From: Cytobacillus firmus
GTDB lineage: Bacteria > Bacillota > Bacilli > Bacillales > Cytobacillaceae
Direction: 5' to 3'
Assembly: GCF_023612095.1 (NCBI RefSeq)
Contig: NZ_CP086235.1
Coordinates: 1,013,001 to 1,077,000, forward strand
DNA: 64,000 nt
In this document: positions 1-8,614 of the stretch, one piece after another
Numbering within the stretch: the stretch's first letter is position 1
Layout of the letters: each line of letters starts with the position of its first letter
Made by a program: the position numbers and the translations under genes
Notes under the pieces: model-generated
Database searches by the model: none
Told to the model about the DNA's origin: nothing
Seen by the model: only the letters and a program-made list of their open reading frames with translations

Positions 1-1179
1 AAATTTGTGATAGGCGGGAACGCAGATGGATGGATTGGTCTGGACGAGGAAATGAAAGAGGCTTCACCGGAACTATCATTGGCTGATACCTCCAGGGATG
101 ACATGGCATTCCTTTCCTATACATCAGGAACAACAGGAAATCCTAAAGGCGTCGTACATACACATGGCTGGGCATTTGCTCACCTAAAAACAGCAGCACC
201 TAACTGGTTATGCATTAACGAAGGTGATACAGTATGGGCAACGGCAGGTCCCGGCTGGCAAAAGTGGATTTGGAGCCCGTTCCTTTCCGTTCTGGGTTCT
301 GGTGCCACGGGAGTTGTCTACAATGGAAAGTTTGAACCGAAAAAATATTTGCAGCTATTAGAGGATAATCAGGTTAATGTCCTTTGCTGCACGCCGACTG
401 AATACAGGCTGATGGCAAAGGCTGACAATATTCATGAATACAAGCTTCCGGCCCTTCATAGTGCTGTTTCGGCGGGTGAACCGCTAAACCGGGAAGTGAT
501 TGATACATTTAAAAAGCATTTTAACGTAAATGTCCGTGATGGGTATGGACAGACTGAAAATACCCTGCTTGTCGGCATTACAAAGGATATGGAGCTAAAA
601 GCAGGCTCAATGGGAAAACCGACTCCAGGCAACAGAGTCGAAATAGTAAATGAACACGGTGAAGTATGTGCTGTAGGTGAGACAGGAGATATTGCTGTCC
701 ATGTAGAAACTCCTGCACTCTTTAAAAATTATTATAAAGACCCGGAAAGAACTGCTATGCAATTCCGGGGTGATTACTATATTACCGGAGATAAGGCAAA
801 GAAGGATGAAGATGGCTATTTCTGGTTTGAAGGCCGCGGTGATGATATTATTATCAGCTCTGGCTATACGATTGGACCATTCGAGGTGGAAGACGCACTC
901 GTAAAGCACCCATATGTAGCCGAATGTGCAGTTGTAGGAAGTCCTGATGAAGTGCGCGGATCGATCGTTAAAGCATTTGTTGTTTTAAGGGAGGGTGTCG
1001 ATCAGAATAACCCTAACCTTGTTTCAGAGCTCCAGGAGCATGTAAAAGACCTGACAGCTCCTTATAAATATCCTCGGAAAATTGAATTTTTATCTGAGCT
1101 GCCAAAAACGACGTCAGGAAAAATAATGCGTGTGGAATTGCGGAAAAAAGAAGCGGAAACTGCTTCAGCTCAAAACTGA
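1..1179 (+). CDS. ytcI: Acetyl-/acyl-CoA synthetase, 5'-truncated
   Basis: An AMP-forming ligase that activates a carboxylic acid (acetate or a short acyl chain) to its CoA thioester through an acyl-adenylate. The visible 392 codons are open from the first base, so the N-terminus lies outside the window. The P-loop-like motif YTSGTTGNPKG is near visible residue 40. GYGQTEN (adenine site), YITGDKA and the hinge region GRGDDIIISSGY follow. PKTTSGKIMR near the C-terminus supplies the catalytic lysine of the adenylation step. The order CoA ligase, amidohydrolase, NAD kinase, sppA matches the ytcI-ytcJ-ytdI-sppA region of B. subtilis, which is the basis for the symbol. The true acyl substrate cannot be read from the sequence. 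A strong terminator follows the stop. Confidence 0.88.
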   Translation, partial: KFVIGGNADGWIGLDEEMKEASPELSLADTSRDDMAFLSYTSGTTGNPKGVVHTHGWAFAHLKTAAPNWLCINEGDTVWATAGPGWQKWIWSPFLSVLGSGATGVVYNGKFEPKKYLQLLEDNQVNVLCCTPTEYRLMAKADNIHEYKLPALHSAVSAGEPLNREVIDTFKKHFNVNVRDGYGQTENTLLVGITKDMELKAGSMGKPTPGNRVEIVNEHGEVCAVGETGDIAVHVETPALFKNYYKDPERTAMQFRGDYYITGDKAKKDEDGYFWFEGRGDDIIISSGYTIGPFEVEDALVKHPYVAECAVVGSPDEVRGSIVKAFVVLREGVDQNNPNLVSELQEHVKDLTAPYKYPRKIEFLSELPKTTSGKIMRVELRKKEAETASAQN

Positions 1180-1190
1180 ATGCTTTGAAA

Positions 1191-1219
1191 AATACAGGCG
1201 GATTTCCGCCTGTATTTTT
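1191..1219 (+). terminator. Rho-independent terminator after the CoA ligase
   Basis: An 11-bp perfect stem (AATACAGGCGG with CCGCCTGTATT) around a 4-base loop is followed by a T run. It lies 12 bases after the stop codon. Confidence 0.85.
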
Positions 1220-1270
1220 GTTATACTATGGTAAATGTGAACTTTTACTTATTAAAGGAGAAAAGATTAT

Positions 1271-2865
1271 ATGGGAACGCTATGGCACGGGGGGCCGATA
1301 TATACCCTTCAGCAGGAAGGCCATCAGATAGAGGCCGTTTTTACAGTAGGCAGCCAAATTATTGAAATTGGCGCCTTGGGAGATTTAAGGGATAAGTATA
1401 AAGAAGAGATTCAAAAGGAGATTGATCTGGAGGGGAGCACCATGCTTCCGGGATTTGTGGATAGCCATATGCACCTCATCGGGCATGGCGAAAGGCTGAT
1501 AAGACTCGATTTGTCTGAGCACACGTCAAAGCAGGAAGTTCTTCTTGCTGTTAAGCAATTTTCAGAGACAATAGATGAGGGAGAATGGGTCATTGGGGAA
1601 GGCTGGAATGAGAATTTATGGGACCAGCCGGAGCCAATATATGCTTCTGAGCTGGACCAATATGTCCCCAATCACCCTGTCATCCTGAAACGTGTGTGCA
1701 GACATGCTCTTGCAGTCAATTCTCTTGGATTATCTAAAGCAAATATTACTGAAGATACTGAATGTCCTCCAGGAGGAGTAATTGAGAAAGATGAACTTGG
1801 AAAACTAAATGGACTTTTGAAGGATCAGGCCCAAGAGCTATTGTACAAGGTGATGCCTGCTGTCTCAGAAGGCTATTTAAGGAAGGCGCTTCACGCTGCC
1901 ATTAATGACGCCTATAAGCTTGGATTGACAGGAGGGCATACGGAGGACCTTAATTATTATGGAGGGTTCACCCAGACCTATCAGGCCTTCAGGCAGGTAA
2001 TTGAGGAGGAGGGTCTTTCTTTCCGGGCACATCTGCTGGTTCATCATGAAGTTGCTGATGAAATGAAGGAATCAGGCGGAGGATTTTTAGCGGGAAGTAA
2101 ACATATAGAGTTTGGTGCTATGAAGATATTTGCCGATGGAGCTTTGGGGGGAGGACGGCTTTGTTAAGCCATCCTTATGCAGATGATCCATCCACTTCAG
2201 GAGTTGCTATTTTCTCACAGAAGCAGCTTGATGCCTTAGTGGAGAAAGCCCGCAATCATGAAATGCCGGTTGCCATCCATACGATTGGAGATTTGGCATT
2301 TGAAATGGCATTAAATTCCATTGAAAAACATCCGTTAGAAGGTCTGGGGCGAGACAGACTGATTCATGCTCAAATATTGCGCAAGGAGCTTATTGAAAGG
2401 GCTAAAAAGCTGCCTTTAATTCTTGATATCCAGCCGAGATTTACTGCCTCCGACTTTCCTTGGGTGATCGACCGTATTGGTGAAGAAAATATGGAGTATT
2501 GCTACGCATGGAAAACACTGCTGAAAGAAGGAGTAAATTGTGCAGGAGGATCTGACGCACCGATTGAGCCGGCCAATCCCTTCCTTGGTATTCATGCAGC
2601 TGTTACAAGAACAAACATAGATGACCCGCATAACACAGTCTATTATCCAAGTGAGGCATTATCTGTGTATGAAGCAGTATGCTTATTCACTAAAGGCAGT
2701 GCATATGCTGCTTCCCATGAAAATGACAGAGGTGTCATAAAAGAAGGGTATCTGGCGGATTTCACTATTTTAAATGAAGATATTTTTAAAATGCCAATAG
2801 GGCAAATTGCGTCTGTTACCGTAAACAAAACCGTTATTGATGGAAAAATAGTATACGAGAGATAA
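1271..2865 (+). pseudogene. ytcJ: YtcJ-like amidohydrolase, interrupted by a one-base shift
   Basis: A metal-dependent amidohydrolase of the YtcJ/amidohydrolase-3 family. These are predicted zinc hydrolases with exo-enzyme-like TIM barrels; the substrate is unknown. The start follows AAAGGAG (1254-1260). The first part (298 codons) holds the metal-binding GFVDSHMHLIGHG near residue 60. It ends at a TGT TAA right after FADGALGGG. The second part continues in the -1 frame from about 2152 with RTALLSHPYADDP, contains GGSDAPIEPANP, and ends with the usual composite domain of the family. The joined length, about 531 residues, matches the family. The break is at a run of six G (2146-2151); seven G would restore the frame exactly. 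It may be a sequencing error, a recent mutation, or a site of slippage (the bases read G GGG GGA). Confidence 0.75.
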
Positions 2866-2870
2866 ACGAA

Positions 2871-2905
2871 AATGTCAGGTGCCTATCGCATGGGTGCCTG
2901 GCATT
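2871..2905. repeat. Palindromic hairpin between ytcJ and rarD
   Basis: A 13-bp stem allowing G-T pairs joins AATGTCAGGTGCC (2871-2883) and GGTGCCTGGCATT (2893-2905) with a 9-base loop. CACTTTTT follows, so it may act as a terminator for ytcJ. The GTGCCTGGCA core resembles short intergenic palindromes that recur in some Bacillus genomes, but no second copy was seen in this window. Confidence 0.5.
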
Positions 2906-2928
2906 CACTTTTTGGCAGGAAAAAATGA

Positions 2929-2958
2929 TTGCAAACATTTTTCTGGCAGACTTATAAT
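2929..2958 (+). promoter_or_regulatory. Candidate sigma-A promoter of rarD
   Basis: TTGCAA (2929-2934), an 18-base spacer and a perfect TATAAT (2953-2958) sit about 39 bases before the rarD start. Confidence 0.6.
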
Positions 2959-2996
2959 ATAAATATTTCGATACTAGAAAGAACTGGGGAAATGAA

Positions 2997-3929
2997 ATGA
3001 AAAATAATGAAGTACAATTGGGAGCTTTATATGCAGGGTTTGCTTACTTTTTATGGGGCATTTTGCCCGTATATTGGAAGTTAGTGGACCACGTGCAGGC
3101 AGATGAAATTTTGGCTAACAGGATTTTTTGGTCATTCTTCTTTATGCTGATTATTTTGCTGGTCTCAAAAAAGTGGAATGCCTTTGCTGCAACACTTAAA
3201 GGGTTTAAAACTAATAAGAAGCAGCTTTTCGCCCTTGTGATTGCCTCCATTCTGATCAGCACAAACTGGTTTTTATATATTTGGGCGGTCAATACCGATC
3301 AGATGATTGAGGCCAGTCTCGGCTATTATATTAATCCGCTCGTAAGTGTAATTCTGGGCATGCTGGTTTTTAAAGAGAAGCTGTCACCAGCGCAGTATGT
3401 ATCTTTTGGGATTGCGTTTGCGGGAGTGATGATTTTGACTTTCAGCTATGGGCGGTTCCCCTGGATAGCCATTGTTCTCGCTTTATCCTTTGGCCTTTAC
3501 GGGCTGGCCAAAAAGCTTATAAAAGTGGATTCGGCTGTTGGCTTAACGCTGGAAACATTAGTAGTGACTCCGATCGCATTTATTTATATGGTTATGCTTT
3601 TTATGAATGATAAGCAGGCTTTTCTGCATGTTTCGCTAAGCACCGATTTGCTTCTTATCGGGGCAGGTGCAGCCACAGCGGTGCCGCTATTGTACTTTGC
3701 CAAAGGAGCTCAGAAGATACCGATGTCTATGCTTGGCTTCCTTCAGTATATTGCACCGACAATTACCCTGATTCTGGGGATTTTCGTTTATCATGAGCAG
3801 TTTACAAAACTTCACATGCTTTCCTTTATGTTTATCTGGCTGGCTTTAACGATTTACTCTGTTTCGAAGACAAAGCTTTTTGCCCATCGGGAAACAAAAT
3901 TAAAGCGCGGAAAAGGTGTTGGGATATAG
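2997..3929 (+). CDS. rarD: RarD/EamA family permease
   Basis: A ten-segment inner-membrane transporter of the drug/metabolite (EamA) superfamily, RarD subfamily. The N-terminus (LGALYAGFAYFLWGILPVYW) is characteristic of RarD: the helix carries the FLWG motif and is followed by a conserved lysine and valine. The full length of 310 residues is usual for the family. Hydrophobic segments are spread evenly through the protein, with a duplicated EamA architecture. RarD proteins are named from a chloramphenicol-sensitive phenotype; their physiological substrate is not established. The gene is alone on its strand, with its own promoter and a terminator shared with the convergent NAD kinase gene. It is not part of the B. 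subtilis order at this position, so it is a lineage-specific insertion between ytcJ and the NAD kinase. Confidence 0.85.
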   Translation: MKNNEVQLGALYAGFAYFLWGILPVYWKLVDHVQADEILANRIFWSFFFMLIILLVSKKWNAFAATLKGFKTNKKQLFALVIASILISTNWFLYIWAVNTDQMIEASLGYYINPLVSVILGMLVFKEKLSPAQYVSFGIAFAGVMILTFSYGRFPWIAIVLALSFGLYGLAKKLIKVDSAVGLTLETLVVTPIAFIYMVMLFMNDKQAFLHVSLSTDLLLIGAGAATAVPLLYFAKGAQKIPMSMLGFLQYIAPTITLILGIFVYHEQFTKLHMLSFMFIWLALTIYSVSKTKLFAHRETKLKRGKGVGI

Positions 3930-3930
3930 A

Positions 3931-3968
3931 AAAAAGAGTTTCGCACAGACATGCGAAACTCTTTTTTT
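3931..3968. terminator. Bidirectional terminator between rarD and nadK2
   Basis: A 15-bp stem (AAAAAGAGTTTCGCA with TGCGAAACTCTTTTT) has T runs on both strands and lies between the two convergent stop codons. Confidence 0.9.
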
Positions 3969-4767
3969 ATAAAAATGTCCTCTTTACTTTTTCCCAGAAG
4001 GAATTGTCCTTCAGTTTTACGGTTTTGATGATTTTGCTGCTCAGTTTTATATCAATTTTTTCGACATGCTGAATGCTTAGGGCTTCATTGTCCATTCCCA
4101 TTGTAGGATGGTCATTGCCATCTTGAACCACTTTGAGGGTCAGCTGCCGGTCTCCGCTCAGAATAAAGGAGGATCCAAGTGTACGATAGCGGTTGTTATT
4201 CAGTGAAGCTAGTTCGCTCACCTGCATGCATGGCAGCAGCGGGTCAACAACTGCTCCGTTTACTGACTTATTATAAGCTGTGCTTCCTGTTGGAGTGGCA
4301 ACAATCATTCCGTCCCCGCGGAACGTTTCAAAATGTAAATCATCGATAAAGACATCGATTACAAATGTTTTAATTATGGCAGAGCGGATGCTGAATTCAT
4401 TTAAGCACTGAAAGGATGTCTGGTCATCAACTGTAACATCAATAGTTGGATAGCGCCTTACCTCTACTTGTTCGTTTGTCATTGCCTCCACCATCTTGTC
4501 TGTATCATCAAGATGGAAATCACAGTACAGGCTAAGGCTTCCGGTCGTCGAAATTCCGGCATACAGACAGTCATCTCTATAGCCGGTTTTCCGGACAGCC
4601 TGCAAAAACGTACCGTCTCCCCCTATGCTTACAATGATATTGGCTTTTTTGAAGTCATTGACAATCGTAAAGGCATGCTCCTCAGCCAGGCTGTAAAGAG
4701 GAGCTACTTTTCCCATCGTTTCTTCATCTTTTTTGTGATAGAAGTATATATTGCGTCTTTCAGGCAT
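3967..4767 (-). CDS. ppnKB: NAD kinase 2
   Basis: Phosphorylates NAD to NADP with ATP in the cytoplasm. The protein shows the NAD kinase signature SIGGDGTFLQAVRK and the second-half motif TPTGSTAYNKS that binds NAD. LNEFSIRS carries the NE pair of the active site. The C-terminus KLKDNSFWEKVKRTFL is nearly identical to B. subtilis PpnKB/YtdI. The start is placed at MPERRN (4767). On the minus strand a GGAGG lies 7 bases upstream of that ATG; the upstream in-frame ATG is too close to the same ribosome site. The resulting 266 residues match the family (about 267). It is divergent from sppA, as in B. subtilis. Confidence 0.93.
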   Translation of the reverse strand: MPERRNIYFYHKKDEETMGKVAPLYSLAEEHAFTIVNDFKKANIIVSIGGDGTFLQAVRKTGYRDDCLYAGISTTGSLSLYCDFHLDDTDKMVEAMTNEQVEVRRYPTIDVTVDDQTSFQCLNEFSIRSAIIKTFVIDVFIDDLHFETFRGDGMIVATPTGSTAYNKSVNGAVVDPLLPCMQVSELASLNNNRYRTLGSSFILSGDRQLTLKVVQDGNDHPTMGMDNEALSIQHVEKIDIKLSSKIIKTVKLKDNSFWEKVKRTFL

Positions 4768-4855
4768 ATTCATTCCTCCAAGCAGTAAGAAAGTCTTTCC
4801 CAAATAATTCAAATTTTGCTATGATTATGGTTGTTGAATTCAGTTTACCTTTTTT

Positions 4856-4884
4856 TGAAACATTTTTAAAGTTTTATACGTATG
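4856..4884 (+). promoter_or_regulatory. Candidate sigma-W promoter of sppA
   Basis: TGAAAC (4856-4861), a 17-base spacer and CGTATG (4879-4884) fit the sigma-W pattern TGAAAC-N16/17-CGTA. The sppA start is about 98 bases downstream. B. subtilis sppA is a known sigma-W gene of the envelope-stress regulon. Confidence 0.65.
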
Positions 4885-4981
4885 AAGAATATGTGACAAA
4901 CAGGTTTTCTGGGAATCATAATCAGTCTAACAAGGCGGCTGATTATGTTAGAAGAGGGCATTTTAAAAGGAGGATTTCTTA

Positions 4982-5992
4982 ATGAATGGAAAACGTTGGG
5001 CTGCACTGGGAATAGCAGCAGGATTGTTTGTATTTTCCGTTGTGCTGAATTTTGTGACTGCATTTGCATTTACAGATATTGAAAGCTCGGTAAATGAACT
5101 ATTTGCAGGAGGCAATGAAGCATTTTTGGAAGAAGTCATTGAAGAGGGCAATGCACAGAAAAAGATTGCTGTGCTGGACGTGAATGGAGTGATCCAGGAT
5201 ACGGGTGATGCAGCTTCTTTGTTTGCAAGTCCGGGTTATAATCACAAAGCATTCATGGATAATCTTGATTATGTAAAAGAAGACAGTACAGTAAAGGCGA
5301 TTGTCATAAAGGTTAATTCCCCAGGCGGAGGGGTAGTGGAAAGCGCCGAAATACATGATAAGATTACTGAAATCCAAAAAGAAACAAAGAAGCCGGTATA
5401 CATATCGATGGGATCAATGGCTGCCTCAGGGGGCTATTATATATCCGCTCCTGCTGACAAGATTTTTGCCAGTCCCGAAACATTGACCGGTTCGCTGGGT
5501 GTTATTATGCAGGGCTATAATTATGCGGGGCTTGCTGAAAAATATGGTGTGGAGTTTGTTACGATTAAGAGCGGTCCATATAAAGATATCATGAGCCCTA
5601 CCAGGGAGATGACGGATGAGGAAAGAAAGATCCTTCAATCCATGATTAATAATTCCTATCAGGGATTTGTTAAAGTTATTTCGGAAGGCCGGGGATTAAC
5701 CGAGGCACAAGTGAAGGAAATTGCGGACGGCCGCATTTATGACGGGCGTCAGGCGAAGGAACTGAATCTGATTGACGGTTTTGGCTATGACGATGATGTC
5801 ATTGAACAGTTGAAGAAAGACCATAAATTAAATGGTGCCCAGGTTGTAAAATATACTGAGAATTTCGGGTTCGGCTCCATGTTCAGCATGGGAGCGCGAA
5901 AAATCATGGGTGATGACCTGGAAATGGCAGGCGTGATGAAGTTGTTATCACAGCCAAACTCACCGCGTTTAATGTATCTTTATGCTGAATAG
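4982..5992 (+). CDS. sppA: Signal peptide peptidase SppA
   Basis: A membrane-anchored serine protease that degrades remnant signal peptides and, in Bacillus, contributes to resistance to membrane-active antimicrobials. One N-terminal transmembrane helix (residues about 6-30) is followed by the S49 peptidase domain. The nucleophile serine is in SMGSMAASGGYY and the general-base lysine in IKSGPYKDIMSP, the Ser-Lys dyad of the short bacterial type. VNSPGGGV forms the oxyanion region. The length of 336 matches B. subtilis SppA (335). The start follows AAAAGGAGG. It is followed 15 bases later by yteJ, forming a two-gene operon under the candidate sigma-W promoter. Confidence 0.93.
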   Translation: MNGKRWAALGIAAGLFVFSVVLNFVTAFAFTDIESSVNELFAGGNEAFLEEVIEEGNAQKKIAVLDVNGVIQDTGDAASLFASPGYNHKAFMDNLDYVKEDSTVKAIVIKVNSPGGGVVESAEIHDKITEIQKETKKPVYISMGSMAASGGYYISAPADKIFASPETLTGSLGVIMQGYNYAGLAEKYGVEFVTIKSGPYKDIMSPTREMTDEERKILQSMINNSYQGFVKVISEGRGLTEAQVKEIADGRIYDGRQAKELNLIDGFGYDDDVIEQLKKDHKLNGAQVVKYTENFGFGSMFSMGARKIMGDDLEMAGVMKLLSQPNSPRLMYLYAE

Positions 5993-6007
5993 GGAGGGGG
6001 AGAAAAG

Positions 6008-6592
6008 ATGACTTCAAATGATCCTAATGAAAGAGAGCTTCCTCGTCCTGATTTAAGTAAGGATGAAGGCGAGATTGAGTCACCCATTGATGAAGCAGCT
6101 CCGTCTGGTAAGGAAACGGTCACACAAGCAGAAACCCTCCCCATTCAAAAAGCTTTATCACCACTCAGATTTGCTGGTTTTTGGATGAGATTTTGGGCTT
6201 ATCTTTTAGATTTGGTTGTGGTTGGCAGTGTAGACCGGATATTGATCAATCCAATTTTTAGAGCATTGGATATTCCTTTGCATGAAAGCAGTTTGTTTGC
6301 TCCGATTTCCATAGCAACTGCCATTACGTTTTACGCCTATTTTGTGCTGATGACAAAGTTTTTTGGCCAGACGCTCGGGAAAATGGTATTTAGTTTAAAA
6401 GTAGTAGATCTTAAAGGGGAAAAGCTGACATGGGGCACAATTCTGTTCCGTGAATGGATCGGCCGTTTTATATCAGTGAGCATTTTTATCGGCTATGTCA
6501 TTGTAGCCTTCCTGCCTAAGAAACAGGGGCTGCATGATCTTTTTGCAGATACCTCTGTTGTTCACGAAGGGCAAAATGAACAAGTCATTTAA
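6008..6592 (+). CDS. yteJ: RDD family membrane protein YteJ
   Basis: A membrane protein with an acidic, disordered N-terminal tail of about 50 residues, then an RDD domain. The RDD-type start is FAGFWMRFWAYLLDLVVV, with R and D in the first helix. FGQTLGKMVFSLKVVD and LFREWIGRF are also typical. Three transmembrane helices are visible. In B. subtilis YteJ is co-transcribed with sppA and has been linked to control of SppA activity; the same adjacency here (15-base gap, no terminator between) supports that role. The N-terminal tail (rich in E, D and P) is longer than the minimal domain. A terminator follows closely. Confidence 0.88.
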   Translation: MTSNDPNERELPRPDLSKDEGEIESPIDEAAPSGKETVTQAETLPIQKALSPLRFAGFWMRFWAYLLDLVVVGSVDRILINPIFRALDIPLHESSLFAPISIATAITFYAYFVLMTKFFGQTLGKMVFSLKVVDLKGEKLTWGTILFREWIGRFISVSIFIGYVIVAFLPKKQGLHDLFADTSVVHEGQNEQVI

Positions 6593-6606
6593 TGGAGAAA
6601 TAGAAG

Positions 6607-6638
6607 CCTGTCACCGTCTGGTGGCAGGTTTATTTTTG
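6607..6638 (+). terminator. Terminator after sppA-yteJ
   Basis: A 9-bp stem (CCTGTCACC with GGTGGCAGG) with a 4-base loop is followed by a T-rich tail. Confidence 0.8.
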
Positions 6639-6679
6639 TTGAGTTGGGCATAATACAAAGCTGAAAGGGTGTGAAAAAA

Positions 6680-7375
6680 GTGAAGTGGCTCCTGATTGCC
6701 GTAATTGCCCTCATACTTCTTTTAATTCTAGTTATGATAACAAAACTAAAGATATATTTTCATTTTTACCATGGAAACGATAATGATCATTTGAAAATCC
6801 AATTGAAAGCCTGGTTCGGGCTGATCAGGTACAAAATAGAAGTTCCTCTAATAAAAGTAGACGATAATTCGCCAACTATCGTTGTTAAGGAAAAGACGGC
6901 GGCAGGACCACAGGAAAATGCTCCTGAAAAAGATACAAAGCAATACTCCGCAGGTGATCTTATTAATAGCTTGCATGATACAAAAGCAATGATAAATCAT
7001 ATCGTGTCTCTCCACAAAATAATACGTAAGTTTCTCAAGCGTGTGACAATCCGGAATCTTGAATGGCATACTTTTGCTGGCCTTGGGGATGCGGCCCATA
7101 CGGGGATGATCACCGGGGCTCTCTGGGCGATAAAAGGGAGCATTATTGGATTAATAAGTCATTATATGAAACTGAAAACGCATCCCAGCATCAGCGTCAC
7201 TCCCCATTTCCAATTTTCCGTCTCACAAACAGCCATTTCATGTATGATTCATTTTCGTCTCGGGCATGCTATGTTAGCAGGAATTAAACTGATCAAATAT
7301 TGGAAGGGCGGACGGCCGGATTTCAGGACAAAGCCGCTTTCTGCCTTATCTGATGATGGTACTAAAACTGTCTAA
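6680..7375 (+). CDS. ytfI: DUF2953 family protein YtfI
   Basis: Matches the YtfI/DUF2953 family, found next to ytfJ in many Bacillus species; its function is not established. One N-terminal transmembrane helix (WLLIAVIALILLLILVMITK) is followed by a soluble region. The region around TIRNLEWHTFAGLGDAAHTG carries the conserved W-x-T-x-x-G-x-G-D-A core. A second hydrophobic stretch follows at GALWAIKGSIIGLIS. The ribosome site GAAAGGG (6663-6669) is only one base from the first possible GTG (6671). The GTG at 6680, about 10 bases away, is therefore preferred. Co-transcribed with ytfJ (17-base gap), whose product is a spore protein, so a sporulation role is likely but inferred. Confidence 0.8.
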   Translation: MKWLLIAVIALILLLILVMITKLKIYFHFYHGNDNDHLKIQLKAWFGLIRYKIEVPLIKVDDNSPTIVVKEKTAAGPQENAPEKDTKQYSAGDLINSLHDTKAMINHIVSLHKIIRKFLKRVTIRNLEWHTFAGLGDAAHTGMITGALWAIKGSIIGLISHYMKLKTHPSISVTPHFQFSVSQTAISCMIHFRLGHAMLAGIKLIKYWKGGRPDFRTKPLSALSDDGTKTV

Positions 7376-7392
7376 AAGAGGAGGAGCAATGA

Positions 7393-7857
7393 ATGTCTGA
7401 CCATCCTATTCAAGGGCTTATGACAACTGCCATGGAAAACCTGAAAGAAATGATTGATGTTAACACAATAATAGGGGATCCAGTAGAAACCCCTGATGGC
7501 AGTGTAATTTTAACTGTTTCAAAGGTTGGCTTTGGCTTTGCAGCAGGAGGAAGCGAATTTATGCTTGATGGACAATCAGGCGAGGAAAAGGGCCACCCGT
7601 TTGGCGGGGGGAGCGGAGGCGGTGTCTCCATCACTCCAATCGCCTTTTTGATTGTCAATTCTCACGGGGTAAAAATGGTCCATCTTGATGAAAGCACTCA
7701 TTTGTATGAGAAAATTCTTGACCTTGCCCCGCAGGCAGTCGATAAAATTCAGCAGATGTTTAATAAGAAAGACGGTGGCTCCGGCAGCCAGCAAGGCCAG
7801 AACCAGCAGGAAAACAGTGATGAGTACAACGGACATAAGCAGGATCTGGATATCTAA
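7393..7857 (+). CDS. ytfJ: Spore protein YtfJ (GerW)
   Basis: A GerW/YtfJ-family sporulation protein of 154 residues. The conserved pattern includes HPIQGLMTTAMENLKEMIDV at the N-terminus, IIGDPVETPDGSVILTVSKV and a glycine-rich GGGSGGGVSITPIAF. The C-terminal 30 residues are low-complexity (Q, N, S, G), as is common in the family. In B. subtilis YtfJ is made in the forespore and affects germination in some nutrients. The start follows an AGAGGAGGAGC ribosome site. It is paired with ytfI, and a terminator follows. Confidence 0.9.
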   Translation: MSDHPIQGLMTTAMENLKEMIDVNTIIGDPVETPDGSVILTVSKVGFGFAAGGSEFMLDGQSGEEKGHPFGGGSGGGVSITPIAFLIVNSHGVKMVHLDESTHLYEKILDLAPQAVDKIQQMFNKKDGGSGSQQGQNQQENSDEYNGHKQDLDI

Positions 7858-7867
7858 GAGGAGAAGG

Positions 7868-7902
7868 AAGTTAACTGTCCTATGGAGAGTTAACTTTTTT
7901 CT
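7868..7902 (+). terminator. Terminator after ytfI-ytfJ
   Basis: An 8-bp stem AAGTTAAC / GTTAACTT, with a short inner stem TCC/GGA, is followed by TTTT. Confidence 0.7.
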
Positions 7903-7987
7903 TGGAATGCATCCTTAATAATTGCAAAAAAGATTCTGAAAAGATATGATTTACACTGTACATAAGTGATTAAGGAGGACGATTTAA

Positions 7988-8488
7988 ATGGCATCTATTA
8001 CGTTCAAAGGAAATCCTGTAACATTACTGGGCAATGAAGTTAAAGCAGGGGATAAAGCTCCTGAATTCAAGGTGCTGGCAAATGACCTTTCTGAAGTTAC
8101 ACTTGCTGATTCAAAAGGGCAAGTACGTCTTATAAGTGTAGTGCCTTCTATCGACACGGGCGTCTGTGATGCACAGACACGCCGTTTTAATGAAGAAGCT
8201 TCCAAGCTTGATAATGTAAAAATTCTTACTGTAAGCGTAGATCTTCCGTTTGCTCAAAAGCGCTGGTGTGCAGCAGCAGGCATTGAAAATGTTCAAACTG
8301 TTTCTGATCACCGCGACCTGTCTTTCGGAGAAGCTTATGGGGTAGGCATCCAGGAACTTCGCCTATTGGCCCGTGCCGTTTTTGTTGTCGATTCGAATGA
8401 CACTGTAACATATGCGGAATATGTCAGTGAAGCAACAGATCATCCAAACTATGAAGCAGCAGTGGAAGCAGCTAAACAAGCGAAATAA
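7988..8488 (+). CDS. tpx: Thiol peroxidase
   Basis: A two-cysteine atypical peroxiredoxin that reduces hydrogen peroxide and alkyl hydroperoxides using thioredoxin. The peroxidatic cysteine is Cys60 in [15 protein letters not shown]. The resolving cysteine is Cys94 in [12 protein letters not shown], the Tpx-type pairing within one subunit. The catalytic threonine and arginine are in the same motifs. The length of 166 is typical (B. subtilis 167). The start follows TTAAGGAGG. The gene is a single transcription unit with its own terminator and sits between ytfJ and ytxK, as in B. subtilis. Confidence 0.95.
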   Translation: MASITFKGNPVTLLGNEVKAGDKAPEFKVLANDLSEVTLADSKGQVRLISVVPSIDTGVCDAQTRRFNEEASKLDNVKILTVSVDLPFAQKRWCAAAGIENVQTVSDHRDLSFGEAYGVGIQELRLLARAVFVVDSNDTVTYAEYVSEATDHPNYEAAVEAAKQAK

Positions 8489-8501
8489 TATAGAAAATTG
8501 G

Positions 8502-8538
8502 AAGCTCCGGATTCGTTCCGGAGCTTTAATTTTTTTAT
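8502..8538 (+). terminator. Terminator after tpx
   Basis: A 9-bp stem AAGCTCCGG / CCGGAGCTT with a 7-base loop and a long T run. Confidence 0.88.
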
Positions 8539-8614
8539 TCCTCAGCACGAAACTTGTGAATGAACCAAAAGCCCGTTAAAATAGGAAAAAGAATAAGGAC
8601 GGGAGGAATATGCT

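Noticed and set aside
4468..4788. 106-codon plus-strand frame opposite NAD kinase
   Set aside because: A shadow of a strongly matching gene; cysteine- and histidine-rich as expected for an antisense frame.
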